Assembly: GCA_009885995.1 (NCBI GenBank) | Contig: VFJQ01000033.1 | Span: forward strand, 1-61,139 | Length of the DNA: 61,139 nucleotides | Reading direction: 5' to 3' | From: Verrucomicrobiota bacterium | GTDB taxonomy: Bacteria > Verrucomicrobiota > Verrucomicrobiia > Chthoniobacterales > Chthoniobacteraceae | Notes under the pieces: generated by a model | The model's database searches: none | What the model was told of the DNA's origin: nothing | Seen by the model: only the letters and a program-made list of their open reading frames with translations | Part shown: positions 1 through 9,121 of the stretch, one piece after another | Position numbering within the stretch: the first letter of the stretch is position 1 | How the letters are laid out: each line of letters opens with the position of its first letter | Translations under genes and position numbers: made by a program

Positions 1-2
1 TC

Positions 3-580
3 AAAGTCATGAACGAGCTGCGCCACCGTGGCCTCGAGGACGTGCTCATCGCCGTGGTCGATGGGCTCAAGGGCTTCCCCGAAGCCATCAGCGCCGTGTT
101 CCCCGAGGCCAGCGTGCAGACGTGCCTCGTGCATCTGATCCGCCACAGCCTGAGCTAGTGCGGCTGGAAGGAGCGCGAGGCAGTCGCCGCCGCGCTCAAG
201 CTGATCTACCGGGCCGAGAGCGCCGAGGTGGCCGCGCAGCGGCTGGAGGAGTTTGCGACCGGAGAATGGGGACGCAAGTATCCGACCATCGCCGCGAGCT
301 GGCGGCCAGGGTGGGAGCAAGTCATCCCGTTCTTTGCCTATCCGGCCGAGGTGCGAAAGATCATCTACACGACCAACGCGATCGAGAGCCTGAACATGCA
401 GCTACGCAAGATCATCAAGACCCGCGGCCAGTTGATGTCGCTTCCGCTCCACCCTTCGGGCTGCACTTCGTGCAGTCTGTCTCGCTCCGCTCGGCTCCCC
501 AGCGGTGAAGCGGCGACCAAGCTGCTCTATCTGGCCTTGCGCAACATCGCTACCAAGTGGAAGTCCACGCCGCTGAATTG
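3..580 (+). pseudogene. IS256/Mutator-type transposase remnant
   Basis: Reading from base 3, the translation matches the catalytic and C-terminal part of IS256-family DDE transposases: [12 protein letters not shown], the [12 protein letters not shown] block, IIYTTNAIESLN and AATKLLYLALRNI. The gene enters from the left edge, so its N-terminus is not visible. It is broken in three ways. A TAG at 156-158 replaces the Tyr usual after HLIRHSL. About 22 extra codons (about 431-497) sit between KTRGQ and PSGEAATK, where family members have only a few residues. The C-terminal end stops near 575-590, where the sequence runs straight into a phage capsid fragment. No right-hand inverted repeat is visible. 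Family assignment is secure; activity is very unlikely. Confidence 0.85.
431..497 (+). repeat. Small repeat inserted in the transposase (copy 1)
   Basis: This G+C-rich stretch interrupts the transposase reading frame without shifting it. It shares the core CAGTCTGTCTCGCT, preceded by a CCCTT(C/T)GGGCTGC(A/C)CTTCG block and followed by (C/G)CG(C/T)TCGGCT, with a second copy at 40191-40262. The two are clearly related but not identical, as expected for a dispersed short repeat. Exact ends cannot be set from two copies. Confidence 0.6.
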
Positions 581-1345
581 GACACGGTGCGCGTGCCTTT
601 CGTCGGCACTCCAACACAATCGAGCGACTTCGCCGGCAACTACACCGCGAACGCTGACTCGACTGTGAGCGTGATCCCGGTGCAACCCACGCGACACAAG
701 TTCAAGACCGTGCATCTGACCGCGCCCGAGGCCAGCGAGACCGCGTTCAACGTGCTCGATACGCTCGTCTCCGCCGCGGTGAAGCAGCTCGCGCAGGACG
801 TGTTGCAGGACATCTTCAGCGAGATCACGGCGGCGCACTACGGCGCGCCCGTCATTCCCGCGCTGGCCGCCAGTGCGTTCGATTACAAAAAGCTCCTCGC
901 GATCCGTGAGGCGTGCAGCGCGGTGAAGATGCCCGTCACCGACCGTGCGCTGATTCTCGATGGTGCCTACTACACGAATCTGCTCGGCGATGATGTCGTC
1001 GCGAAGGGCTTCGTTCCCCAGGTCGCGCAGCCTGGCATCGTCGAGGCGCAAATCCGCCGCCTCGCCGGCTTCGATTTGCACGAGACGGTTATCCTGCCCG
1101 AAAACGGCGAAAAGCTCATCGGCTTCGCTGCGCACCCGAGCGGCCTCGCCGTCGCCATGCGCTACTTGGTCCCCGCCGCCGAATACGACGAAGCCGGTGC
1201 CGTCACCGATCCAGAAACCGGCCTCACGTTTGGCTACCTCCGATACACCGGGACGCAGAGCAATCGCGTCTTCGTCACCGTTGAGTGCCTATATGGTTTC
1301 AAGGTCGCGCTGCCCGATGGCATCAAGCGCATCATTAAGCCGTGA
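578..1345 (+). pseudogene. Phage major capsid protein, 5'-truncated fragment
   Basis: About 255 codons run from VRVPFVGTPTQSSDF to DGIKRIIKP and look like the C-terminal three quarters of a tailed-phage major coat protein: an early VSVIPVQPTRHKF block, then MPVTDRALILDGAYY and a final beta-rich VTVECLYGFKVALPDG. The natural start is missing. The open frame begins at 557 inside transposase-derived sequence, so the apparent first 8-10 residues are not original. No other phage structural gene is nearby, so this is a stranded prophage remnant joined to an IS fragment. It converges with the Fic gene and overlaps its 3' end by 11 bases. The coat-protein call rests on overall resemblance, not on a signature motif. 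Confidence 0.6.
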
Positions 1346-2578
1346 CGCGTGGCGCGTTACGAGTCGCGTCGAGTTCGACGCCTTCGGGATACAGGCGCGG
1401 GAAGTAGTAGCCGACGAGCGAGGCAGGAAAGCCAAGCCGGACCGGCGCACCCGTGGCATCGGACGCCAGCAAGCCCTCTTCCAGCAGCGAACCGAGCACG
1501 CGGCGCGCGGTGCGCTCGGGCTTTTGCAGGATGCGCGTCGCTTCGCCGCGGGTGACTTCGCCGCGCAGGAAAACATCGCGCAGCAGGGGCGGGATGGTGT
1601 CGGCGGCACGGGTGCGGGCGATCCAGCGTTCGGCGAAAAGGAGGATGCGTTCCTGCATCGAGTCGAGGTCGAGCAGGCTGGTCATGAAGTCCACCTGGTC
1701 GATAGCGGTGCCGAGGAAGAACCGGCAGAACCGCGCGAGTCCTTCGTCGGAAAGATTGCCGCGGCCGTCGAGATCGTTGCGGCGCTGCGCGTCTCCGCCC
1801 GCGAGCGCGGCCATGTATTCGTCGCGGCGGCGGGCGAGGCCGCGCGAGACCATCCAGAGCCGGTGGCCGTCAGTCTTCACGCGGAGGAAATAAGCGTGGG
1901 TGAAAAGCCGCGTCACGCGCCCGTTGCCATCGAGGAACGGATGAATCCACGCCAGCCGGTGATGCGATGCCGCCACGGCGACGATGCGCTCCAGCGGATC
2001 GAGCGCGGCGGGCGCGTAGCCTTCCGCGAAGCGCGCGAGAAAGCGCGGCAGGCTGGTGAAGGCCGCGGAATGTGACGCCCGACTTCGACCTCGCACTGCC
2101 GCAGTTCGCCGGGCACCACGCGATCCTCGCCGCCGCTCGCGGTCTTCACCGTGCGAAATTCATCGGGTAGCCGGTCGTAAAGTTCGCGGTGCATCCAGCG
2201 CAGGAAATCCGGCGCGCAGATGTCCGTCTCCGGCGCGGTCTCCAGCCGCTGCTCGATGAGCACCTGCACCTCGATGTGCGCGCGGCTTTCGAGCTGGAGC
2301 GCGCGCAGCGCGGGGTCCGCGGAGAAGTCGTCGCGGAGCGCGCGTTCGATGGCGAGCGGGTGCGTGTTGTGACCCTCGATGAGGTTCGAGTAGTAGCTGT
2401 TCATCGTCCGCAACAGCTCCACCACGCTCCGCCGCGTGACGGGATGCAGCGCCCCGCCGAGCCGGGCCGATTTCCGCAAAAGGTCCGCCGCCAGCTCGCG
2501 CAATTCCCCGGCCTTGTCAGTCGGGAAAAGCGGTTCCAGAGCCGCCGGCTGGTCGTAATGTTCGTGGAGTTTCGGCAT
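1335..2578 (-). pseudogene. Fic family protein, split by one frameshift
   Basis: Fic proteins usually transfer AMP from ATP to target hydroxyls. The N-terminal part (from MPKLHEHYD at 2578) carries the Fic_N region and an inhibitory-helix-like segment around NSYYSNLIEGHNTHP. After GELRQCEVEVGRHIP, near 2056-2075, the frame must shift by one base to continue as SLPRFLARFAEGYAP. The catalytic loop HPFLDGNGRVTR follows at about 1925-1960 and matches HPFx(D/E)GNGRxxR exactly. A winged-helix-like C-terminal segment (LLRDVFLRGEVTRGEATRIL) ends the protein. The last residues read into sequence shared with the convergent phage fragment. There is no homopolymer at the break, so a true mutation is plausible, but a sequencing error is not excluded. 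Confidence 0.85.
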
Positions 2579-2583
2579 GGTCA

Positions 2584-2684
2584 GTGGCCGCAACTATGGC
2601 CGCTGTGTTGGCCGGTGTCTACAAGAGGGAAAAGCCGCTTCTTCCTAAAATATGGCCGCTCTGATGGCCGGGCGGATGGCCGCC
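2584..2684 (-). promoter_or_regulatory. Cluster of GGCC(G/A) repeats upstream of the Fic gene
   Basis: Within 100 bases of the Fic start, the plus strand carries six closely spaced TGGCCG words (near 2584, 2597, 2609, 2654, 2666 and 2676). The last three are about 10-12 bases apart, close to one helical turn. This could be an operator array for autoregulation or a decayed short tandem repeat. The sequence alone does not decide. Confidence 0.2.
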
Positions 2685-2762
2685 TATACCGCCACACATT
2701 TGCCGGCGGCATGCGCGGGCTCAGCGAGGGTGGTAGCGGTTTCGAGGATTTCTTCCACCCGC

Positions 2763-2888
2763 TAGGCTTCGGCATCCTTGAAGGTCTTCGCCAGCGTGAT
2801 GGCGTCGGTCGGCACTGTGATCGGCTCGACGCAAAACGGCGCGCACGCCATCGCGAGGACGACGTGCGCGCCGGGCAGGCGTGGATGA
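2763..2888 (-). other. Orphan 3' coding remnant, family not recognised
   Basis: Downstream of the secreted low-complexity gene and on the same strand, about 42 codons read smoothly and end in TAG at 2763-2765 (…AHVVLAMACAPFC…ITLAKTFKDAEA). There is no start codon in a sensible place. It looks like the tail of a deleted gene, in keeping with the decay seen on both sides. I do not recognise the family. Confidence 0.3.
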
Positions 2889-4679
2889 CTACGGCTTCTT
2901 GATCTCGGGCAACTTCACGGTGCCGGGCGGGAGTTCCGGTGAGGGCAGGCGCACGAGCAGCCAGGTCTGCGTCTGTTTTTCGCCGAAGTGGACGAAGACG
3001 CTGACCACGTCGTGTTCGAGGCCGGTGAAGCCGGTCTCATAGACGGTCTGCGTGGCTTCGCCGACGTGCCACGCGATGCGCTGGGTCTTCTTGTCGAGTT
3101 GGCCGATGATCGGTTGTTCGTCGCCGGTCATCACGTTTTTGTAGGCACCGGCGAGGATGCCGTTCTTATCCACGCTGAACTGCATGAACATCGTGGCGTC
3201 GCCTTGCTCCTGTTGGGTGAGCGCCCACACGCCGAGCGGCAGCCACGCTTCGGGCTGACCTTCGGCGACGGGCTCGGGCACGGGGATTTCCTGCACTGCG
3301 GGTGTGGCGAGTTGGATGGCGGATTGCCGCGCTGCGGTGGCGCTGCCGGATGGCTGGCCGTTCACGTAATAGTTGTCGCCCTCGTAGATCACGGTCGTGC
3401 CGGGATCATAGACGACGGGCTGCGGCGCGAGGGTCGAGCCAAAGAACGCGCCGGCGCTCGCCCATGCGAAGGGACGCCACCACCACCACGGCGAGACATT
3501 GACCCCGACTGAGACGATGGGCCGCGGACGCCACCAGCAGGAGCCCCACCAGTGGTGATCGAAGCCATCGTTCCAGTGGTCCTGACGGCGGTCCCAGATT
3601 TCCTCGCAGCGGTCGCGGCGGAAGTCGTTCACGTCGCGCCGCCAACCCCAGTAGTCATCGGAGCCGTAGCGGCCGGCCCAGCCGGGCTGATTGTAACGCG
3701 TGTTGATGTTGTTCCAGTTGTTCGTGCGGTTCACCTGGAAGTTGTTGATGTGAACACTGTTGTCCTGCTTCCAGTTGTTCCATTGGTTCACGTTGTTCTG
3801 GTGAATGTTCTGCCACTTGTCCGGGCGCTCAGGACGCGGCGGACGTTCCGGCCGGCCGGGACGGTGATCCAGGTCCGGGAGATTCGGGCGGTTGTTGCCG
3901 CCGAAGCCGGGACGATTGCCAATGTTGCCCGGCAAGGTCGTGGGCCGATCCGGATATCGTCCGCCGATGTTCCCCGGCAGGGTCGTCGGCCGGTTCGGTT
4001 TTCCGGCACCGATGTTACCCGGCAGGGTCGTGGGTCGGTTCGGTTTTCCGTCGCCGATGTTACCCGGCAAGGTCGTGGGCCGGTTCGGTTTTCCGTCGCC
4101 GATATTGCCTGGCAAGGTCGTAGGCAGGTTCGGTTTGTCCGGGCGCATTCCGAGGAAGTCGCCGCCGAAATCCGGCTTTTTGTCGGGTAGTTTCGATGGA
4201 CGCTTTTCCGGGAGCTTGGGCTTGTCGCCACCACCAAACTGCGGCCTTTCGGCGGGCAGCGTGGACGGACGATTCGGAATGTTCGGTTTGTCGCCTCCGC
4301 CGAAACTCGGCAGACCGCCGCCGCTGCCCGCTGGGCGTTGCGGCTTGATGTCGGGCCGTTGCGCCGGATTGGCAGCGGGCAGACGACTGCCTCCGCCGGA
4401 AGGCTTGGAAACCGCCGGCTTCGAGATGGCAGGCTTGGCGCCACCGCCCGATGGACGGAAGTTTCCCGAGCCACCGCTCGGTTTTGCAGGCGCCTTCGGG
4501 GCCGGCCGGGCTGCGGGTTTGGCTGCCGGTTTGGCGACCGGCTTCGCTGCTGGCTTGGACACTTTCGGCGCGCCGCCACCACCTCCGCCCTTTTTGATTC
4601 CTTCGCCTTTGGCCCAGGCGGCTGGCTCCAGCGCCAGCGCGCCGAGCGCGATCAATGTGAGTGCGAGCTTCGTTTTCAT
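2889..4679 (-). CDS. Secreted low-complexity protein (mu-protocadherin-like)
   Basis: 596 residues. A signal peptide (MKTKLALTLIALGALALEPAAWA) is followed by a long region rich in Lys, Pro, Ala and Gly. About six tandem copies of a roughly 15-residue unit (PNRPTTLPGNIGDGK) lie at residues about 175-270. Next comes an Asn/Trp-rich stretch (NVNQWNNWKQDNSVHINNF), a Trp-rich hydrophobic segment, and a C-terminal domain from about 460 to the end with a beta-rich look (WALTQQEQGDATMFMQFSV). This architecture resembles proteins of Planctomycetes and Verrucomicrobia annotated as mu-protocadherin or putative cell-surface proteins. An extracellular structural role is inferred; no catalytic motif is visible. 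The NTF2-like gene starts 900 bases upstream on the same strand, only 20 bases from this start to its stop. Confidence 0.75.
   Translation of the reverse strand: MKTKLALTLIALGALALEPAAWAKGEGIKKGGGGGGAPKVSKPAAKPVAKPAAKPAARPAPKAPAKPSGGSGNFRPSGGGAKPAISKPAVSKPSGGGSRLPAANPAQRPDIKPQRPAGSGGGLPSFGGGDKPNIPNRPSTLPAERPQFGGGDKPKLPEKRPSKLPDKKPDFGGDFLGMRPDKPNLPTTLPGNIGDGKPNRPTTLPGNIGDGKPNRPTTLPGNIGAGKPNRPTTLPGNIGGRYPDRPTTLPGNIGNRPGFGGNNRPNLPDLDHRPGRPERPPRPERPDKWQNIHQNNVNQWNNWKQDNSVHINNFQVNRTNNWNNINTRYNQPGWAGRYGSDDYWGWRRDVNDFRRDRCEEIWDRRQDHWNDGFDHHWWGSCWWRPRPIVSVGVNVSPWWWWRPFAWASAGAFFGSTLAPQPVVYDPGTTVIYEGDNYYVNGQPSGSATAARQSAIQLATPAVQEIPVPEPVAEGQPEAWLPLGVWALTQQEQGDATMFMQFSVDKNGILAGAYKNVMTGDEQPIIGQLDKKTQRIAWHVGEATQTVYETGFTGLEHDVVSVFVHFGEKQTQTWLLVRLPSPELPPGTVKLPEIKKP
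3905..4135 (-). repeat. 45-bp tandem repeats inside the low-complexity gene
   Basis: About five consecutive 45-base units encode variants of RPTTLPGNIG(D/A)GKPN. The units are nearly identical in nucleotide sequence, differing at a few positions. This suggests recent expansion or homogenisation by slippage or recombination, and copy number is likely to vary between strains. Confidence 0.8.
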
Positions 4680-4699
4680 TTTGCGTGGAGGCTCGCTGG

Positions 4700-5584
4700 T
4701 TACTGGGCTGTGGCGCGGACCACTTCGACCTTGTCGAGGTTCGGCAGCACTTCGCCTTCACGCTGCCGGTTGATGCTCTCCCACGTGTATTTGTCCTCTC
4801 CGAGGGAGGTGATGATATGCTGCGCGGTGGATGTGGTGCCTTCCGGCGCGGTCGCGCGGAAAGTTACGAGCCACTTGTTGGCATCACGTGTCCAGGTGCC
4901 CTCGCCGAAGCCGCCTTCGGAATCGAACATCCACGAGCGTATGCCACCGGCCACGGGATCATAGCCGATGACTTCCGTGGCTTCGATCGGGTCTTCGCCT
5001 TCGCGCGTGACCGAGATCGAGCGGCGGAGGAAGTGCTGGTTCTTCGTCCAGTCCACGGTTGTTGCGACCGTGATGCCCGGCGAATTGTCCTTCCATGATC
5101 CAACCAGCCAGCCGAGATCATCGAGCGCCGCGGCGGCGGCATCGGCGGGCGGCAACGTGGTTTCGTTCAGCTCGGAGATGAGCCAGGCGCCGTCATTCTT
5201 CACATAGTTGCAGACATAGCGCGTGGTCTCGTCGCCGACGGTCGAGAGTCCCTTTTCGATGAGCACGTCGGGCGTAAGAAAGCGCGCGGATTCGATCTGC
5301 GCGTCGAGCTTCGCGCCTTTGTTTTTCGCGAAGAACTTCGTCAACCCATCGAGCACCGCCGCGCGCCCGATCACCGTCGCACCTTCATCGGAGGTGAATT
5401 GCGCGTCTTCCGCATAGAGCGCGGCGAGCGCCTTGGCATCGCCCTTATTGAAAGCGGCGACATAGGCATCGGTCAGCGTTTGCGAGGTTTTCTCGGCGTC
5501 GGTGGGTTGCTTGTCTTGGGAAAATGCGGTGCAGCCGAGGGCCAGCACAGCGACGGCAATGTGGATGATCGAGGTTGGTTTCAT
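4700..5584 (-). CDS. Secreted SnoaL/NTF2-like protein (SgcJ/EcaC type)
   Basis: 294 residues with a signal peptide (MKPTSIIHIAVAVLALGCTAFS). Residues about 35-150 form an NTF2/SnoaL-like domain: SQTLTDAYVAAFNKGDAKALAALYAEDAQFTSDEG matches the alpha/beta cone entry of DUF4440-type proteins, and the domain ends near YVCNYVKNDGAWLISELNE. The second half (about 155-290) begins LDDLGWLVGSWKD, a lipocalin-like beta-rich module often fused to NTF2-like domains in Planctomycetes. No catalytic residues can be assigned. It sits 20 bases upstream of the secreted low-complexity gene in the same direction and may be co-transcribed with it. Confidence 0.8.
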   Translation of the reverse strand: MKPTSIIHIAVAVLALGCTAFSQDKQPTDAEKTSQTLTDAYVAAFNKGDAKALAALYAEDAQFTSDEGATVIGRAAVLDGLTKFFAKNKGAKLDAQIESARFLTPDVLIEKGLSTVGDETTRYVCNYVKNDGAWLISELNETTLPPADAAAAALDDLGWLVGSWKDNSPGITVATTVDWTKNQHFLRRSISVTREGEDPIEATEVIGYDPVAGGIRSWMFDSEGGFGEGTWTRDANKWLVTFRATAPEGTTSTAQHIITSLGEDKYTWESINRQREGEVLPNLDKVEVVRATAQ

Positions 5585-5614
5585 GTTAGATGGGTTTGGG
5601 GTGATAGATGGGTG

Positions 5615-6402
5615 TTAGGGAGAGGAAAAGCTGGCCTTCAGATCCAGCAGCGGCTGCTGGCTGATGCCGACGAGGCCCTGGCGCGGGCGGTCGAAATCGG
5701 AGACGAGCGTGATGACCACGGCGATCAGCAGAGGAAGGAGTGCGTTCGCGAGGCTGGTGCGCGCCCCGCTCGCTCCGGCGCTGTAGCCACTGGCGTAACA
5801 ACTCGCGCCCGCCACCACCAGGACGAGCACCCACACCGCGGCCGGCACCCGCGCGCGCAGCGCATTCAGGCGCGTGGCATCGAGATCGATCGTATCGTTC
5901 AGCGTATTGATGAAAGTCGCGGTGATCGGCGTCGGCGCCTCTTTGGCCACCGCGACAGCGTGCGCCCATAACTCGCGCTGCAAGGTGGTCGTCTCGGTCT
6001 CGGCGGCGGCGATCTTCGTCCAGTCGGTGCCCGCGTTATAGAAGTCCAGCCGCACCTCGACATAACGCCGCAGCTTCGTCTCCACGGTCGTCTTGTGCGC
6101 CTCCGGCAGCAGCGAGGCGCGCAGGTAGGTGGTCCCGATGGCATTCGCCTCCTGCAGCACGAGGTCGCGCCGATTTTCGTAGCGGCCCACAGCCATGGAA
6201 AAGGTAAAGCCGAGCAGCAACCCGAGCATCCCGAGCACCGCTCCCTGGATGCCGCCGATCTGCGTTTTGCGCCGCTCGTCCTTGCCACAAACAACCGCAG
6301 CCCACCGCGGAATCCCACCTCGGCGAACACGAGCAGCAAAAGCCCTACGATGATGATGACCATCCATTGGTTCCGGAAAATTGTGGCGAGGATTTCGTCC
6401 AT
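5615..6402 (-). pseudogene. DUF4239 (bestrophin-like) membrane protein, frameshifted
   Basis: The start at 6402 gives a first membrane helix (NQWMVIIIVGLLLLVFAEVGF). After RLFV, near 6275-6290, one base is missing. The other frame then continues KTQIGGIQGAVLGMLGLLLGFTFSM, the hallmark of DUF4239 proteins, and VGRYENRRDLVLQEANAIGTTYLR. Two C-terminal helices follow (VWVLVLVVAGASCYASGY; LLPLLIAVVITLV). Function is unknown; the family is related to bestrophin-type anion channels. The gene lies 18 bases downstream of the broken transporter gene in the same direction. The single indel could be mutation or sequence error, but three neighbours are damaged as well. Confidence 0.8.
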
Positions 6403-6419
6403 GACGGGGCTCAGAAAGA

Positions 6420-7266
6420 TTACGCCGCAACCTCTGTCGCCGGCAAGCTCTGCCGCGAGACCTTCGCGTAAAGCCCCATGACCAGCATGGCTGCGAGTGC
6501 GTAGGCGGCGATGGTCGGCACCGGGCGGGTGTCATGAAGGTGCTGCCCGGACAAAAGGAGCGCGAGACCCATGTGCCGGTTCGCATTGCAGATGGAGAGC
6601 GTCTGCACCGTCGCGGTCCGCTGGCCGAGAAGCAACCGCACCGCGAGCAGGCATCCCACCGCGAGCAACGGCGCGGCCAGCGCCACCCACGGGTTCGCCT
6701 GCATCAACGCCGGGCCCATCTTATAGAGCACCGCGGCGAACATGACGATCAGGAGCGCATTGCCGACCAGATTCATCCCGCGCTGGATCTTGGTGGAAAA
6801 GGCCGGGGCCAGCCACATCAGCGCCATGCCCGCGGGCAACGGTGCGAACTGCTGCTGCGCGATCACCGCCAGCAGCTTCATCGGCGGCACCCAGGTGTCG
6901 CGCCCATACAACCAGCCACCGCCGGCGATGAGCAGCGGGACCATCAGCGGCGTGAGCAGCGCGCCCCAGACCTGGTAGGTCGCCGCGAACTGCATATCGA
7001 AGCCTCTTCGCCACGCCCCGCGTCATCAGCGGCGCGCCCGGCGCCACCGCGATGAGAAACAACCCCGCCGTCGCCGCTCCATCCAGTGGCAGCAGATGCC
7101 CGATCGCCAACGCGAGCAGCGGCGGCACGAGGAAGGTCACCGCGAGCAACTTCGCACAGAGCGATGGCGTGAGGCGTCGCCAGTTCTCCAGCAGTTGCCG
7201 GAGACTCAGGCTCATGCCGACGGACACCATCAGCATGCAGACTGCGGCGGGCAGGAGATACTTCAC
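6420..7266 (-). pseudogene. Bile acid:sodium symporter family transporter, frameshifted
   Basis: The start is a GTG at 7266 that shares bases with the TGA stop of the preceding sulfatase (GTGA), implying original translational coupling. The N-terminal half (YLLPAAVCMLMVSVGMSLS, LLAVTFLVPPLLALAIGH, GLFLIAVAPGAPLMTRG) carries the gate-region APGAP motif of the BASS/arsenical-pump superfamily. Near 6995-7010 the frame breaks and resumes as MQFAATYQVWGALLTPLMVPLL, with further helices to the end at 6420. About eight to nine helices are present in total, near the family norm. The substrate cannot be told. Context (sulfatase plus transporter) would suggest uptake of a released organic acid or anion, but both genes are broken. 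Confidence 0.75.
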
Positions 7267-7930
7267 TTTAGCTCGACCTTCACCGTGCCGATCTTCCCGT
7301 CGAACTTGACCGGGCGACGCTCGGCGTAGTCGCGCGAAACGACTGAGCCGAGGTCCACGCTTACAGGAAGAGCTTCTTCAGTTCCTCGACCTTCGTTGGC
7401 TGCTCCTTGGCGAGGTCGTGCATCTGGGAGAAGTCCTTGGTCAGGTCGTAGAGTTCCCACACGGCTTTGCTCGAATCCCACATATCGAGTCCGGGCTGCG
7501 AGTTCAGCCCCGGGCTGAGCGGGCCGAAGGTGCAGGCATACCAGCCGTCCTGGTAGATGCCGTTGTTGTCGAAGTATTGAACGTGCTTGTCTCCGGTGCC
7601 TTCGCGTCGGTGAAGGACGCCGCCATGCTCACGCCATCGATGGGATCTTGCGCAAAGCCATTCACCTACTTCGGAGCCTTGATGCCGATCAAATCGTAGA
7701 GCGTCGGGGCGATGTCGTTGACGTGGTAGAATTGCGAGCGCACCGCCTTGTCGGCCTGGATCTTGTTCGGCCACGAAATCACGAGCGGATTGCGCGTTCC
7801 GCCGAAGTGGGCGCGACGAGCTTTGTGGAGCGGAACGGCGTGCTGCCTGCCCAGGCCCAGCTCGCGTGATAGATATTGTCGGTCATCGGGCCGCCGAGCG
7901 CCTTCATCTGTTGACGCAAGCATTGCCCAT
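7263..7930 (-). pseudogene. Arylsulfatase-type gene, severely degraded
   Basis: Three reading frames must be combined to recover the C-terminal half of a sulfatase. The first segment is LRQQMKALGGPMTDNIYHASWAWAGSTPF (7810-7930). After a frameshift, FGGTRNPLVISWPNKIQADKAVRS and YHVNDIAPTLYDLIGIKAPK follow, ending in a TAG where Glu is usual. The reading then continues VNGFAQDPIDGVSM, and after another shift HVQYFDNNGIYQDGWYACTF and VWELYDLTKDFSQMHDLA. Near 7360 a deletion joins EELKKLFL to the final strand VDLGSVVSRDYAERRPVKF. The catalytic N-terminal half, with the Cys/Ser maturation site, is gone. No further coding sequence is recognisable between 7931 and 8040. Confidence 0.85.
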
Positions 7931-8040
7931 ACTCGCGCAAGCGTCTCCCACTGCCTCGCCAGCGGCCTTCGCCTGCGTATTCCACCCTCACTCTCCTCCA
8001 ACTCCACCCGTCGCCCAATGAGGCGTCTTTCAGTAGGCTC

Positions 8041-9075
8041 CTAGAGGCTGTAAGGCAGAGGCTGACCGAGGAACGAAGCAGTCCCCGTCCCGGTGCCCCG
8101 TTTGTCAATTTGAATGGAAGAGCCCATGGGAATGGCGACGTTGCTTTGATCGCTGCCATCGCCGCCTACTTCGATCCACTGATTGCTCACGTTTTTGAAA
8201 TAGCTCTGCCAATAATAACCCGCGCTGTTCCAAACACTGACGGTATCTGCGGTAGCGTCACTCGCCCCGGCAATCCACGTGCCGGGCGCGCCAAAATTCA
8301 GGCTGCCGAGGGTCGTGCTGGCAGGAAAGCGAAGCGTAATAAAATTTACCGTTCCGCCTAGAAATTTGCTCAACAGTTTGCTCGATGGCACACGGCCCGC
8401 CATCGTCAGGCTTCCAGTCACACCGTTGCGAAAGATCAAGAAGCCGTCGTCGGGATACAAAATGAGGCTATTTTGGTTGGTCGCACTGCCATCCAACACC
8501 CAGAATCCCAAAGTCGTGCTGAAGTAATAGGAAACCCAGACGGCGCCGGATGGGATATAAATCACATCGGCGTCCGCCGTGGAAGTGCCCGCCTTCACTC
8601 CCGAAGAAAGAATGCCGCTCGTCGGGGTGCTGCCGAAGAGTGTTGCCAGGGTATCACCGGCATAAAGCTCGAACGCATCGGTGTTGGCCGTGACCGCAAA
8701 GCCGGCGGTGTTCAGCGGCGTATCTTCGGTATCCAGCGTGAGGACATTTGTGGTGTTCGCGGTTACCCTGAGGGTGCGGCCTGCTTGTGCCCCCGTTCTG
8801 ATCGTGATGAAGTGAGGGGTCGTGACATATTGACTCGCCGTCCAAGTGACGCCAGTAACGGTGAGAGTGTTCGAAGTGACGACCGTCGTGAAGCCCGTGA
8901 ATTTGGGCAAATCAAGCAGCGGCACGCCAAACGCGGTGATCGTATCGTTGGTGACCGGGTAGGTGAGGCACCCCACCGGAACACTCGGAGTGTTGGCAGC
9001 TCGGCTATCGTCGAAGGTTAGCGACAGCAAGGCCAAGGTGGCGAGGAAAGTAGAAGCGTGATTGGGTGTTCTCAT
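8041..9075 (-). CDS. TIGR02597-type secreted protein
   Basis: 344 residues with a signal peptide (STFLATLALLSLTFDDSRAA). The mature part opens with VGCLTYPVTNDTITAFGVPLL, then beta-rich sequence with DAFELYAGDTLATLFG, VIYIPSGAVWVSYYFST and a final SNVAIPMGSSIQIDKRG. This matches what I recall of the TIGR02597 family, a paralogous group of unknown function in Verrucomicrobiota; the match is from memory of motifs. It starts 46 bases after the small membrane-anchored protein and is the last gene of the DUF1800/DUF1501 run. It is complete and has no counterpart in the second copy of the module. Confidence 0.7.
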   Translation of the reverse strand: MRTPNHASTFLATLALLSLTFDDSRAANTPSVPVGCLTYPVTNDTITAFGVPLLDLPKFTGFTTVVTSNTLTVTGVTWTASQYVTTPHFITIRTGAQAGRTLRVTANTTNVLTLDTEDTPLNTAGFAVTANTDAFELYAGDTLATLFGSTPTSGILSSGVKAGTSTADADVIYIPSGAVWVSYYFSTTLGFWVLDGSATNQNSLILYPDDGFLIFRNGVTGSLTMAGRVPSSKLLSKFLGGTVNFITLRFPASTTLGSLNFGAPGTWIAGASDATADTVSVWNSAGYYWQSYFKNVSNQWIEVGGDGSDQSNVAIPMGSSIQIDKRGTGTGTASFLGQPLPYSL

Positions 9076-9121
9076 AAGTCTTGGGCGGTTAAAATTGAGG
9101 ATTAGGCGGATAACTTGGTTT

